Shown in pieces: positions 1-6,952 of a DNA stretch of 64,000 bases. Both the position numbers and the translations under genes were made by a program. The DNA comes from a virus. How positions within the stretch are numbered: position 1 is the first letter of the stretch; every line of letters starts with the position of its first letter. The notes below the pieces were generated by a model. It was not told the DNA's origin, ran no database searches, and saw only the letters and a list, made by a program, of their open reading frames with translations. The DNA lies in the IMG/VR virus record IMGVR_UViG_3300050821_003619, positions 45,251 to 109,250 of that record; one strand, written 5' to 3'.

Positions 1-105
1 TACGAACCGCACAACATCGCGGATAAACAGGCAGTCGATGCTCAGGGTGTAATTGAAAATTGGATTTGGTATAATACTTTGTATCGTATGAAAGTTGGAG
101 GTTAG
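1..105 (+). CDS. C-terminal fragment of an unknown protein, cut by the window edge
   Basis: Frame 1 is open from the first base to a TAG at 103-105 and encodes 34 residues ending in NTLYRMKVGG. The next gene starts only a few bases on, with its ribosome-binding GGAGG inside the last codons here. This is the usual spacing of the rightward genes, so the fragment is probably a real gene end. I see no recognisable domain. Confidence 0.5.
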   Translation, partial: YEPHNIADKQAVDAQGVIENWIWYNTLYRMKVGG

Positions 106-107
106 GA

Positions 108-296
108 TTGCCTATTGAAAACCAGAAAGACCTTGTGACCCGTCAAAGGGAAATGAAAGCACGCATGAAAGAACTGAGAAAAGCTGATCCTGACAAATGG
201 CGTAAACAGGAATTAGCTGATGCACGTATTCTAGATGCTAATTTTCCCAAAGACAATGCAGGCCACAGGAGAAGTGCCGACCGCCAATATGCCTAA
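108..296 (+). CDS. Small basic hypothetical protein
   Basis: This is a 62-residue protein starting at TTG, with GGAGG at 97-101 six bases upstream, which decides the start. It is very rich in Lys and Arg (about a quarter of residues) and predicted largely helical, with a QREMKARMKELRK stretch, so it could bind nucleic acid or pack as a small coiled coil. The family is unknown. Its end overlaps the start of the HNH gene by 8 bases. Confidence 0.5.
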   Translation: MPIENQKDLVTRQREMKARMKELRKADPDKWRKQELADARILDANFPKDNAGHRRSADRQYA

Positions 297-741
297 AGTA
301 CTTACTGCACCCGAGATGAAGGCACGCTTGTTCAAAAGATTTTGGAATAAGGTGCTTCTCGGGGATGAATGCTGGGAATGGCAAGGCTCCATAAACAACA
401 TGGGCTATGGAAAAATACAAGTACGTATGGACGACGGTTATCATGCAGTGTATGCTCATAGAGTATCTTGGTTTCTTGCTACAGGAGAATGGCCCACAGA
501 ACAAGTTTTGCATCGATGTGACAATACTAGATGTGTTCGCCATGGACATCATTTTCAGGGAACACAAAAAGACAACATGCAGGATGCCTCAGAAAAAGGC
601 AGAACCAGTGGAGGTGGAGCAAATAAAACTCACTGTAAACGTGGCCACAATTTAGACAATGCCTATTTAAATGGAGGCAAAAGACACTGTAGAATATGTC
701 GTAGAGATTATAAAAAGCTTAGGAGAATGAGTGAGTCTTGA
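289..741 (+). CDS. HNH homing-type endonuclease with C-terminal zinc module
   Basis: The protein follows the layout of free-standing phage HNH endonucleases of the HNH_3 type. There is an ECWEWQG entry, then HRVSWFLATGEWP, VLHRCDN and CVRHGHHFQGTQKDNMQD, carrying the His/Asn metal site and the Cys pair. A separate C-terminal module (HCKRGH...HCRICRRDY) has the CxRGH/CxxC spacing of a small zinc finger and is shared with the HNH at 59791-60297 on the other strand. The ATG at 289 is taken as start; an in-frame ATG at 235 lies deep inside the preceding gene. The 3' end overlaps the start of the next gene by 11 bases. Such genes usually cut cognate alleles lacking the insertion and spread as selfish elements. 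Confidence 0.85.
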   Translation: MPKVLTAPEMKARLFKRFWNKVLLGDECWEWQGSINNMGYGKIQVRMDDGYHAVYAHRVSWFLATGEWPTEQVLHRCDNTRCVRHGHHFQGTQKDNMQDASEKGRTSGGGANKTHCKRGHNLDNAYLNGGKRHCRICRRDYKKLRRMSES

Positions 742-2119
742 TGCATTTTTAGAAAAGTTTCATAAAGAAGAAACTTTTGATACAGAGCAGAACATGGCTT
801 ACTGTATGGCTGATGCTCCAAATGCATTAGCAACATTCATGTCTAAGTTTAGTCCAAACATGGAATCGATATGGTTCTATGAGGGTAAATGCGAGATCAG
901 ATTCGATAAAGAATCACATAGATATTACAGAGTTGAAGAACTAGGAAACCTAACTCTTCTACGTGGAGTAACAAACGTAGTCCACATCATAGATCGTTCC
1001 ATGGCTCTTATGCCGTGGGCAGCTAAGAAGGTGGCCGAGAAGATGATTAGGTTGGTAGCCACTGAAACAAGAGATGGGCAAATTTATCTTGTACCGATGA
1101 CTCTGGCGTACTTCACTCAGCTTGTTATGGAAGCTAAGAAGGCTCCTAACGAAGAGAAGGAAGAAGCAGGCGACATTGGGCACATGGCCCATGCATGCTT
1201 GGAAGATTCAATCCGGCATGCATTGGATCACACCGAAGACCACATTGTTCGTGAACTAAAAAATCTCCCCACAGATGAGAAGGCTGCAACCGCAGCTAAC
1301 TCAGCATTCAATTGGATGAAGGCGCATAATGTGCGCTGGATTGAAACAGAAGGGAAGATATATTCTAAACAGTATGGCTACGCGGGAACAATGGATGGCC
1401 TTGCTTACGTTGACTCTTGTACTGATCGTACATGTTGTCGTAGTAGTTTCACTAATCATCTCAGCCTTATCGATTGGAAATCTTCGAACTATCTTTATAT
1501 CGAGTTTCTTTTCCAGACTGCGAGCTATCAGCACGCGAAGCAAGAAGAATCTGGTATCAAGATTGAGGATCGCTGGGTTCTAAGGCTAGGAAAGAATGAA
1601 GACGAAGCTGGTAAATTCGAACCATGGTATATGGGACCGGAGGACTTCCAGCAAGACTTAGACGGTTTCTTAGCTTGTTTACGTCTGGTAGAATTGGTTG
1701 ACTCAGTTACAGATCGCATGAAGAACCAAAAAGCTCTTATTAAAGGAGTAAAGAAGGAAGTACGAGAGACTCAGAAAGCAATAGAGAAGGCAGAAGAAAA
1801 GCTGGAGAAAGCCCGAGCCAAAGCCTTTAAGAAGACTCAGAGAGAAGCCGAAAAGGAGTTGGCTAATAAGAAAGCCGAAGAGGATAAGAACGCTCTGCGT
1901 ATTGCTCGTGCTGCTGAGAAGGCACGCGTTAAAGAAGAAGCCCGAGCACTCAGGGAAACAGTTAAGCAAACCAACGCGGTAGCAAGCAAAACTATCCCAG
2001 AGCCTAAACCTGTAGAGATACCAGCAATTGTTAGTGCACGTCCCAAATCGGGATGGGCAGAGTTTGAAGAAGAAACCGTAGTTAAACCAAGAGTATTTAC
2101 TATACCGGAGGAAGATTGA
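731..2119 (+). CDS. PD-(D/E)XK exonuclease (RecB/Cas4-like) with long coiled-coil tail
   Basis: The protein has 462 residues and starts at GTG after AGGAGAATGA. The nuclease core is visible as GDIGHMAH (about 147-154), the metal-binding Asp in GTMDGLA (about 219-225), IDWKSS with the D-x-K pair (248-250), and FQTASYQHAK (261-270) in the place of the Q-x3-Y motif of RecB/Cas4-type nucleases. From about residue 330 to 430 the chain is a highly charged Lys/Glu/Ala coiled coil, unusual for this family and possibly an oligomerisation or partner-binding arm. The position directly before a probable DNA-binding protein and in the same block as RecA and RuvC fits a recombination exonuclease. Start codons of this gene and the next overlap (GATTGAG), indicating coupling. 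Confidence 0.8.
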   Translation: MSLDAFLEKFHKEETFDTEQNMAYCMADAPNALATFMSKFSPNMESIWFYEGKCEIRFDKESHRYYRVEELGNLTLLRGVTNVVHIIDRSMALMPWAAKKVAEKMIRLVATETRDGQIYLVPMTLAYFTQLVMEAKKAPNEEKEEAGDIGHMAHACLEDSIRHALDHTEDHIVRELKNLPTDEKAATAANSAFNWMKAHNVRWIETEGKIYSKQYGYAGTMDGLAYVDSCTDRTCCRSSFTNHLSLIDWKSSNYLYIEFLFQTASYQHAKQEESGIKIEDRWVLRLGKNEDEAGKFEPWYMGPEDFQQDLDGFLACLRLVELVDSVTDRMKNQKALIKGVKKEVRETQKAIEKAEEKLEKARAKAFKKTQREAEKELANKKAEEDKNALRIARAAEKARVKEEARALRETVKQTNAVASKTIPEPKPVEIPAIVSARPKSGWAEFEEETVVKPRVFTIPEED

Positions 2120-3090
2120 GCGATAGCAACGAATCATTAACCGTTCTGAACAATCAGAATGCGCTGGCTGTAGGTGGAGTAGGCCTCGGGTCAGCTTTGT
2201 TCAAGGCACGTCCTAGCACTATTCAGTTGGTTCCAAAGTCAACACGTCAAGAGGGAGCTATCCCCGGCACGTTCCGCAATATCACCACCGGCGAACGCCT
2301 AGGGGTTGCCGATGAAAACGGAAACATCGTTAAGGATGAAATCCGAGTAGTCATGCTGGCTGTGCCTCAAGAGAAGCGTGAGTATTACTTGAACGATGGC
2401 AAGACGTACAGCAAGGACATGAAGGAATGCTTCAGCGTAAACAACGTGACACCTCACGACCGCGCTAAGAATCCTCCTGCTATGTACTGCGCTACTTGCC
2501 CTATGGGGGATGTTAACTGGGAGAAGTGGCGTAAGGGTGGAAAGAATCCTAAGGACCTGCCACCTTGCCAGATGTATTACGGTTTGTTTCTGGCCGAACG
2601 CAATACGCAGACACCCTACAACATCGACGTGAAGGGCAAAAGCGTAGGGCCATTTAAGCAGGCCATGGAAACTCAGATGGCTGGTCTGTTGGCAAAGATT
2701 CAAACCAACGTAGTCATGCTGAACAAAAGCCGTGGTTATAAGCTGAATAAAACTTCAGGACAGTTTGAATTCGTTGGGTTACCTGAAGGTGTAACGGAGA
2801 AAGTTGCACCAGAACCAATGCCTAATATCTTTGACATCGTATTCACGATCTACTCTAACCGTAAGGACGGAGATATTGTGATGGGCTTCAAAGATTTTGC
2901 TCGCATGAAGGCAGAGGATCGTGCAGAGTTTGGCGACTTGTACAACGAATTCCTACAGCGTAAGCAGCAGGCAGCACAGGTTGCACAAGCTGAGCCTGAG
3001 GAAAGTGAAGAAGCACAAGGCAACGCGGCAGTAACTGAAGCAGTAGATGGGGAATACGTAGACACTAACGACGAACCCATCACAATTTAA
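2116..3090 (+). CDS. Probable single-stranded DNA-binding or recombination mediator protein, unassigned
   Basis: The protein has 324 residues and starts at TTG behind CGGAGGAAG, overlapping the nuclease stop by 4 bases. A central YCATCPMGDVNW...PPCQMYY segment (about 124-155) has three Cys in a zinc-like arrangement. The C-terminal 45 residues are acidic and Ala/Glu/Gln-rich and end in NDEPITI, as seen in acidic tails of phage ssDNA-binding proteins. I do not recognise a named family. The role is inferred from linkage to the exonuclease, the zinc-like site and the acidic tail; a structural search would settle it. Confidence 0.45.
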   Translation: MSDSNESLTVLNNQNALAVGGVGLGSALFKARPSTIQLVPKSTRQEGAIPGTFRNITTGERLGVADENGNIVKDEIRVVMLAVPQEKREYYLNDGKTYSKDMKECFSVNNVTPHDRAKNPPAMYCATCPMGDVNWEKWRKGGKNPKDLPPCQMYYGLFLAERNTQTPYNIDVKGKSVGPFKQAMETQMAGLLAKIQTNVVMLNKSRGYKLNKTSGQFEFVGLPEGVTEKVAPEPMPNIFDIVFTIYSNRKDGDIVMGFKDFARMKAEDRAEFGDLYNEFLQRKQQAAQVAQAEPEESEEAQGNAAVTEAVDGEYVDTNDEPITI

Positions 3091-3100
3091 AGGAGAATAC

Positions 3101-3442
3101 ATGAAAGCTTTGTTCACCACATTTGTACTTGCCCTCGCACTGCTGGCCTCGGCTCACACAGCCACGGCTAATGATGACGAGAACGTGTATGTTAACGGAC
3201 AGTATCTCAGTAGCGACGGAGACAACTACGGAATGACCTTCTCCGTAAGCAGTTCTGTTCCTGAGCCTACATGCGTGTTTCCATATGTCACCAGCAGTGA
3301 CAATGTGGTGGGCGGGGTTGGTAGCCCTTACCAACTCGGAGCTAATGAGCAGAACGTGCACATTGGTCAGTTTAACCGAGCCGATAGCTCTCGTGGCTGG
3401 TCGGTTCAAGTGAGTGCACGTTGGCATCGTGGAGGCTGCTAG
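3101..3442 (+). CDS. Small secreted protein of unknown function
   Basis: The protein has 113 residues with a clear Sec signal peptide: MKALF, then a hydrophobic core to about residue 20, and a likely signal peptidase cut after HTATA. The mature part (about 90 residues) is Ser/Val/Gly-rich, probably beta, with two Cys that could form a disulfide. The ribosome site AAGGAGAATACATG recurs before other genes of this phage. It is one of at least nine secreted proteins in the window. Confidence 0.65.
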   Translation: MKALFTTFVLALALLASAHTATANDDENVYVNGQYLSSDGDNYGMTFSVSSSVPEPTCVFPYVTSSDNVVGGVGSPYQLGANEQNVHIGQFNRADSSRGWSVQVSARWHRGGC

Positions 3443-3606
3443 TGCTCAAGTGGATTCGTAGTTTAGGATTCTGGGGCATGTTCGTTGGGGCAATGGGAGC
3501 GCTGAATGCTCTCATTCAGAATGACTGGGGGATCGTAGGGTTAGGTATTGTTTTCGTTTTGTTGTCCTACGGTTGGTACTGGTTATTCGGCAAGTTCACC
3601 ACGTAA
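3442..3606 (+). CDS. Small two-pass membrane protein
   Basis: The protein has 54 residues (MLKWIRSLGFWGMF...LFGKFTT) starting at GTG, chosen because GGAGG at 3431-3435 is six bases upstream. The GTG shares a base with the preceding stop. Two hydrophobic segments (about 8-22 and 29-48) are separated by a short polar turn. No family is recognised. The 3' end abuts the acceptor half of the tmRNA gene. Confidence 0.6.
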   Translation: MLKWIRSLGFWGMFVGAMGALNALIQNDWGIVGLGIVFVLLSYGWYWLFGKFTT

Positions 3607-3673
3607 AGTTACGCACGTATGAGGTAATCGCAAAGCCTATCGGACACGGGTTCGACTCCCGTCGCCTCCACCA

Positions 3674-3795
3674 AGCTACTCACGATGAATACCGGCTGAC
3701 CCCAGCGTCTAGCGCGGAATCACGGCTAGGCCCGAGACGAATGCATCGTTATCGGGAAAGTCGAGGATAATTCTCGTCTGGGTGAGTAGCTTAAT
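3674..3795 (+). other. Intervening segment of the permuted tmRNA precursor
   Basis: These 122 bases lie between the mature 3' CCA and the mature 5' G. The ends form a perfect ten-pair stem (AGCTACTCAC at 3674-3683 with GTGAGTAGCT at 3782-3791) that stacks below the acceptor stem, separated by ACCA/TTAAT-like unpaired bases. Inside, CCCGA..TCGGG with ACGA..TCGT, and CGAG..CTCG around GATAATT, can form further hairpins. It is expected to be cut out by RNase P on the 5' side and by 3' tRNA-processing nucleases. Confidence 0.8.
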
Positions 3796-3888
3796 GGGGG
3801 CGTCACGGCTTCGACGGTGGGAACTGAGGGATTTACTGACGTGCCGTTATCGTACGCCGTTCGTTATACGGAGTGCAAAAACACAAAT

Positions 3889-3969
3889 GCTAAGACTAAC
3901 AAGTCTCGCAAGGCCTATGGCATGTTCTTCGGTGGAAACACTGTTGGACAGCTTTCTGTAGCTGCCTAA
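3889..3969 (+). other. tmRNA-encoded proteolysis tag frame
   Basis: Reading from GCT at 3889, 26 codons give AKTNKSRKAY, GMFFGGNTVG and QLSVAA before TAA. The resume codon is inferred. GCT lies 12 bases after the GGAGTGC end of a hairpin region, behind A-rich AAAAACACAAAT, much like the 11-base spacer before GCA in E. coli tmRNA. Termination in VAA matches ClpXP-type degrons. The tag is longer than the usual 8-15 residues. The alternative frame from GCA at 3875 ends in DSFL and is less credible. Confidence 0.65.
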
Positions 3970-4029
3970 AAGGGTGGGAGCCTCACAAGGGCTCCCTTCC
4001 GATATCCTCCCCAACAAACAGGAGAAACC

Positions 4030-4488
4030 ATGAAGAAGCTTTTCGCTGCTGTACTGATGCTGGCGTCAGCATTTGCTGCTGCCCAAACCACAAACAATTT
4101 TACTTTTGGTCCGCGCCCTACCATCACTAACATTGCTCCGATGACTTCGGTTAACGGTGTTTCAGTCGATCCTGCTACCAATAGCACTGTAGATTTTCAG
4201 ACTTCGGACTTCAGCACTGCTCCGGGGTTCGCGTTGTATTTCCCTTACAGCATCGACGGTACCAGTGGTATTCTTGAAGGAGGAACGATTCAGTATGGTG
4301 TACGCGTTATTACCGGCGTGAACACTGCTACTCAGTCTGATACGTTCTCTTTCTTCGGTGGAGAATTTACCGGCACTGTAATTGAAACCTTCACCTTCGC
4401 TACGCAGCGTGTGTGCGGTGGTCGTAGTTGCCACAACGTGACGGTGTATACCAGCACGGGTGGAACGGGAACGTTGACAAAGAACTAA
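4030..4488 (+). CDS. Secreted beta-rich protein of unknown function
   Basis: The protein has 152 residues with a strong signal peptide (MKKLFAAVLMLASAFAAAQ, cut after FAAA). The mature chain is rich in Thr, Ser, Gly and Phe with alternating pattern, so probably a beta sandwich, with one CGGRSC Cys pair near residue 130. The ribosome site ACAGGAGAAACC precedes the ATG. The PSORT-type signal suggests periplasm or outside. I recognise no family. Confidence 0.65.
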   Translation: MKKLFAAVLMLASAFAAAQTTNNFTFGPRPTITNIAPMTSVNGVSVDPATNSTVDFQTSDFSTAPGFALYFPYSIDGTSGILEGGTIQYGVRVITGVNTATQSDTFSFFGGEFTGTVIETFTFATQRVCGGRSCHNVTVYTSTGGTGTLTKN

Positions 4489-4497
4489 GGGACAAAC

Positions 4498-4968
4498 ATG
4501 ACAAAGCAGGCTCAGAGCACGGGGGCTTCAAATGAAGCCCCTTACGAAGGTTCGTTGGAAGAAGTATTTGATAATCCTCCTACTCAAGAAGAAATTGAAG
4601 AGAATTCGCGCCCTATTGAAGAGATCGCTGAGGAAGAAGCACCTGTAAATGCAGGTACCATTACGTACGGTATCGATAGTCTAGCTCGCATAGAGATTAC
4701 TAAGCTGGCTCTATTAGCGCAGAATATTCTTGCACGACAAGAAAATGCACCGTCTACCACGACCGGCAGCTTGAACATTTTAGGGTTCGACTTTAACGTC
4801 CGTGTACTTCCTAAACAAGATGCTATGATTGGTGGAGAAAACAAAATTGGCCGACCGGGGCTGGTATTGGAAGTGAATGATGGTGACCGCACCTACGCTG
4901 TGGCTAAGCTGGAGTGGGATCACAACAAGCAAGTGTATGTACTATTCGCAGGCAAAGGAGTAAACTAA
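4498..4968 (+). CDS. Hypothetical acidic protein
   Basis: The protein has 156 residues. The first 50 residues are acidic and disordered-looking (EEVFDNPP, EEIEENSR, AEEEAP). The remainder looks folded, with a NILGFDFNVRVLP strand pattern and RPGLVLEVNDGDRTYAVAKLEWDH at the C-terminus. It starts at ATG nine bases after the previous stop, behind AAGGGACAAAC, and is immediately followed by the next ATG. No family is recognised. Confidence 0.55.
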   Translation: MTKQAQSTGASNEAPYEGSLEEVFDNPPTQEEIEENSRPIEEIAEEEAPVNAGTITYGIDSLARIEITKLALLAQNILARQENAPSTTTGSLNILGFDFNVRVLPKQDAMIGGENKIGRPGLVLEVNDGDRTYAVAKLEWDHNKQVYVLFAGKGVN

Positions 4969-5199
4969 ATGAACAAGTTTTTTGAAGCTATTGGATTGGG
5001 AATAGTGGCTTTTGTTGTAGTGATTGGCTTGTCTTTGTTGCTGGCTTTTCCTACCAAGTGGGCAATCAACTATGTGGTTAACCCAACGTTGTTGGCAACT
5101 GTTTTCACTACCGGCCACTTTAGTGTATGGCACGCATGGGCATTAAACTTCTTGGCAAGCTCGCTCGTTAAGTCTACAAACACAGGGAGCACGAAGTAG
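4969..5199 (+). CDS. Small membrane protein
   Basis: The protein has 76 residues with a first transmembrane helix at about 7-28 and a second, weaker amphipathic one around HAWALNFLASSLV (55-67). FPTKWAINYV lies between them. Similar two-helix proteins of this size occur in many phages without known role. The start directly abuts the previous stop and its own stop abuts the next ATG, so it is part of a tightly coupled run. Confidence 0.55.
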   Translation: MNKFFEAIGLGIVAFVVVIGLSLLLAFPTKWAINYVVNPTLLATVFTTGHFSVWHAWALNFLASSLVKSTNTGSTK

Positions 5200-5463
5200 A
5201 TGGTCACTGACACCGAATTTATCAATGCATTACGCAGCGCAAAAATGAGCACAGTAGAACTGGCTGATGGATTAGGTGTCAGTCAACCTACCATCCGTAG
5301 ATGGCGCAACGGTCGTAACCTGCCATATTCACCTATGAGACCGGCCATTATGCTGTTTCTTGGCAAAGTTGATAAACGCAGGGCTGGAGTAGTAAACCAG
5401 ATTCAACGTACAGCATTCGATGCTTACGAAGGATTAAACGGAAGGATGCCCACTAAGTTGTAG
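5200..5463 (+). CDS. Helix-turn-helix DNA-binding protein
   Basis: The protein has 87 residues. The stretch STVELADGLGVSQPTIRRW (about 17-35) is a good HTH, with Ala at position 5 and Gly at position 9 of the motif, followed by NGRNLP as in Cro/XRE-type regulators. It has no catalytic or ligand domain, so it is most likely a small repressor or activator. No palindromic operator is evident right beside it. Confidence 0.7.
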   Translation: MVTDTEFINALRSAKMSTVELADGLGVSQPTIRRWRNGRNLPYSPMRPAIMLFLGKVDKRRAGVVNQIQRTAFDAYEGLNGRMPTKL

Positions 5464-5472
5464 GAGAGATAA

Positions 5473-6282
5473 GTGCAAGATGATCACAAGTATGGTCCCG
5501 GTGAATGGGTAGTTCACAAAGAAAGAAGTGCACCGGGTGGGTTGAAAGACATAGTACTTCAAGATTTAATACCAACAACAGCAATACATGGGGAGGTAGT
5601 AGCTGGCCGAGCTACTACAGTACGTAAGGACCTTCAACGCCTTACGGCAAACATGCAACAAGATACATTTACGTTGGCAGACCTTTTCTATGAAGCCCAA
5701 GCGAACGCGTACTACCTACAGTGGGGGTTCGACAGCTTAGGTGACTACGCCACTAAGGAGCTAGGTATTAAGGAGCGCAAAGCCCAATACCTTGCTCGCA
5801 TAGTTAAGGTCTGCCGTGATGTTGGAGTGACCCGTAAGAACTACGAACCGGCAGGCATATCGAAGTTGAGAGAGATCACCACACTTGATCCTGACGGCTT
5901 CTATTTCGACAAAGAGAAGAACCAGAATTTTCCTCTAGATGAGATCATAGTTGATCTTATTCTTGATGCTCCTGACATGACAATGCAGCAAGTCAAAGAC
6001 AAGGTTGATCTGCTTAAAGGTCAAGTAGGGGAAGATAGGCAAGTCATCAGAAGCTTTGGTTGCACACAATCTTGCTGGACAAACGTCATCAGTAAAGCTT
6101 TAGAACTAGCAGCACGTAAGCTTGGCTCTGCTGGAAGAGATGAGTCAGGTAACGCAATAGAATTTTCTGAGGGTGCGAAGTGGGAGATAATTTGCGTTTC
6201 CTTCTTACAGGATCAGAACAACTATATAGAAGACCACGGAGAAACTAATGAAGACAATAGCGACCCTTCTATTACTGTGTAG
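5473..6282 (+). CDS. Hypothetical protein with conserved WGFxSLxxYxxxELG helix region
   Basis: The protein has 269 residues and starts at GTG behind GGAGAGATAA. Residues about 66-110 (LADLFYEAQ..., QWGFDSLGDYATKELGIKERKAQYLARI) follow a helical pattern seen in phage and plasmid proteins, in which a sterile-alpha-like segment precedes a basic helix. The C-terminus is acidic. It may bind DNA or act as an adaptor, but I cannot assign a function. The 3' 35 bases overlap the next gene. Confidence 0.55.
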   Translation: MQDDHKYGPGEWVVHKERSAPGGLKDIVLQDLIPTTAIHGEVVAGRATTVRKDLQRLTANMQQDTFTLADLFYEAQANAYYLQWGFDSLGDYATKELGIKERKAQYLARIVKVCRDVGVTRKNYEPAGISKLREITTLDPDGFYFDKEKNQNFPLDEIIVDLILDAPDMTMQQVKDKVDLLKGQVGEDRQVIRSFGCTQSCWTNVISKALELAARKLGSAGRDESGNAIEFSEGAKWEIICVSFLQDQNNYIEDHGETNEDNSDPSITV

Positions 6283-6487
6283 TCTGTACGGGCATGAGTC
6301 GCGCAACTCTAACCCTTGTGCTCAGATGTGTGGTTGCAAGAAGCAGCACTGGAATGAGTGCTCTGTGTATTGCTTCCAGATGTATAAGAGCGACGGTACA
6401 CCACGCTGCATGACTCAAGAAGAAATGGATGGTTGTTCTAGGTTGTGCTTAGGTAAAGGTCCGGCGAAACATGAAGGTGGAAAATGA
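6248..6487 (+). CDS. Small cysteine-rich secreted protein
   Basis: The protein has 79 residues. A short hydrophobic leader (MKTIATLLLLCSLYG) is followed by about 60 residues containing eight Cys (PCAQMCGC, ECSVYC, PRC, GCSRLC), a pattern suggesting several disulfides outside the cytoplasm. It starts inside the preceding gene at ATG, behind GGAGAAACTA. The leader is short, so confidence in export is moderate. Confidence 0.55.
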   Translation: MKTIATLLLLCSLYGHESRNSNPCAQMCGCKKQHWNECSVYCFQMYKSDGTPRCMTQEEMDGCSRLCLGKGPAKHEGGK

Positions 6488-6687
6488 AGACAGACGTTAA
6501 CAAAGCTTTATCACAGCTACAGAAACTCTACAATGATGCAGGGCTAGGTTCGTTAGATTTTATCTATCGTAACCACTCGTCATGGATTGCACTAAAATCG
6601 CGTCCCAACAGCTTCATGGACAACAAGAACATTCCGGCGATTGACTATCCTTCAAAGGTGAACATTGAGCCTGAGACTTCCGCCTGA
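6484..6687 (+). CDS. Hypothetical small protein
   Basis: The protein has 67 residues starting at an ATGA overlap with the previous stop, behind GAAGGTGGAAA. The N-terminal half is helical (VNKALSQLQKLYND) and the rest is polar. The 3' end overlaps the next start by 23 bases. No family is recognised. Confidence 0.5.
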   Translation: MKTDVNKALSQLQKLYNDAGLGSLDFIYRNHSSWIALKSRPNSFMDNKNIPAIDYPSKVNIEPETSA

Positions 6688-6952
6688 GGAGTACCATGCT
6701 CTGGTTCAGAGCGTACTTGTACGGGATAATTGGAAATGCCGACATTGCAAATCTAGAAACAATCTTCACGCCCATCACATTGTGTTTAGGAGCGAGATGG
6801 GACCTGATGCTTCTGGGAATCTTGTAATACTTTGTTTATATTGCCATGAAGGTGTGCATCAGTATAAGCTGTTTATTGACGAAACGCAGCCGGGTAAAGG
6901 GGCCGACTCAGAGCTTATCTTTACCCGGCAAGATGGATGGAAACCAAAATGA
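6665..6952 (+). CDS. HNH nuclease
   Basis: The protein has 95 residues and is a compact classical HNH domain: CRHCKSRNNLHAHHI (zinc Cys pair, then the catalytic HH), ASGNLVILCLYCHEGVHQ (Asn and second Cys/His cluster). It starts at TTG behind AAAGGTGA. The small size and lack of a DNA-recognition extension resemble short HNH proteins of phage early regions, which may act in packaging or recombination rather than as homing enzymes. It ends in an ATGA overlap with the next gene. Confidence 0.85.
   Translation: MSLRLPPEEYHALVQSVLVRDNWKCRHCKSRNNLHAHHIVFRSEMGPDASGNLVILCLYCHEGVHQYKLFIDETQPGKGADSELIFTRQDGWKPK

Larger units (their letters stand above)
3607..3997 (+). ncRNA. ssrA: Circularly permuted (two-piece) transfer-messenger RNA
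   Basis: The 3' half of the tRNA-like domain is encoded upstream of the 5' half. The acceptor piece has a T stem ACGGG/CCCGT at 3646-3662 around loop TTCGACT, then CGCCTCC, A and an encoded CCA ending at 3673. The coding piece begins at 3796 with GGGGGCG followed by the tmRNA signature CACGGCTTCGACGG. The two strands form a seven-pair acceptor stem with G3-U70, the alanine identity pair. A second long-range helix (P2) joins 3830-3844 with 3613-3629: ACGTGC/GCACGT plus GATT-ACT/GGTAATC. The coding piece carries a tag frame ending in VAA at 3969 and closes with hairpin GGGAGCC/GGCTCCC at 3976-3996. The exact outer ends (near 3607 and 3997) are estimates. Permuted tmRNA is known from alphaproteobacteria, some cyanobacteria and some betaproteobacteria. 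Confidence 0.93.

Noticed and set aside
1703-2137. A 144-codon frame on the minus strand opposite the nuclease coiled coil
   Set aside because: It is the Phe/Leu/Cys-rich antisense shadow of a Lys/Glu-rich coding region, without ribosome site, and its genes on both sides run rightward.
3646-3673. 3' half of an ordinary tRNA
   Set aside because: The T arm, acceptor strand and CCA look like a tRNA, but no D arm, anticodon arm or 5' acceptor strand lies upstream. The partner strand is downstream at 3796, so it belongs to the permuted tmRNA.
3573-3770. A 65-codon frame through the tmRNA acceptor half and intervening segment
   Set aside because: The region is explained by RNA structure (T arm, CCA, ten-base closing stem). 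The frame has no ribosome site and no protein-like pattern.
3875-3960. Alternative tmRNA tag from GCA at 3875 ending in DSFL
   Set aside because: It begins with GCA and ends in a stop, but lacks the Ala-Ala type C-terminus and lies too close to the preceding hairpin.
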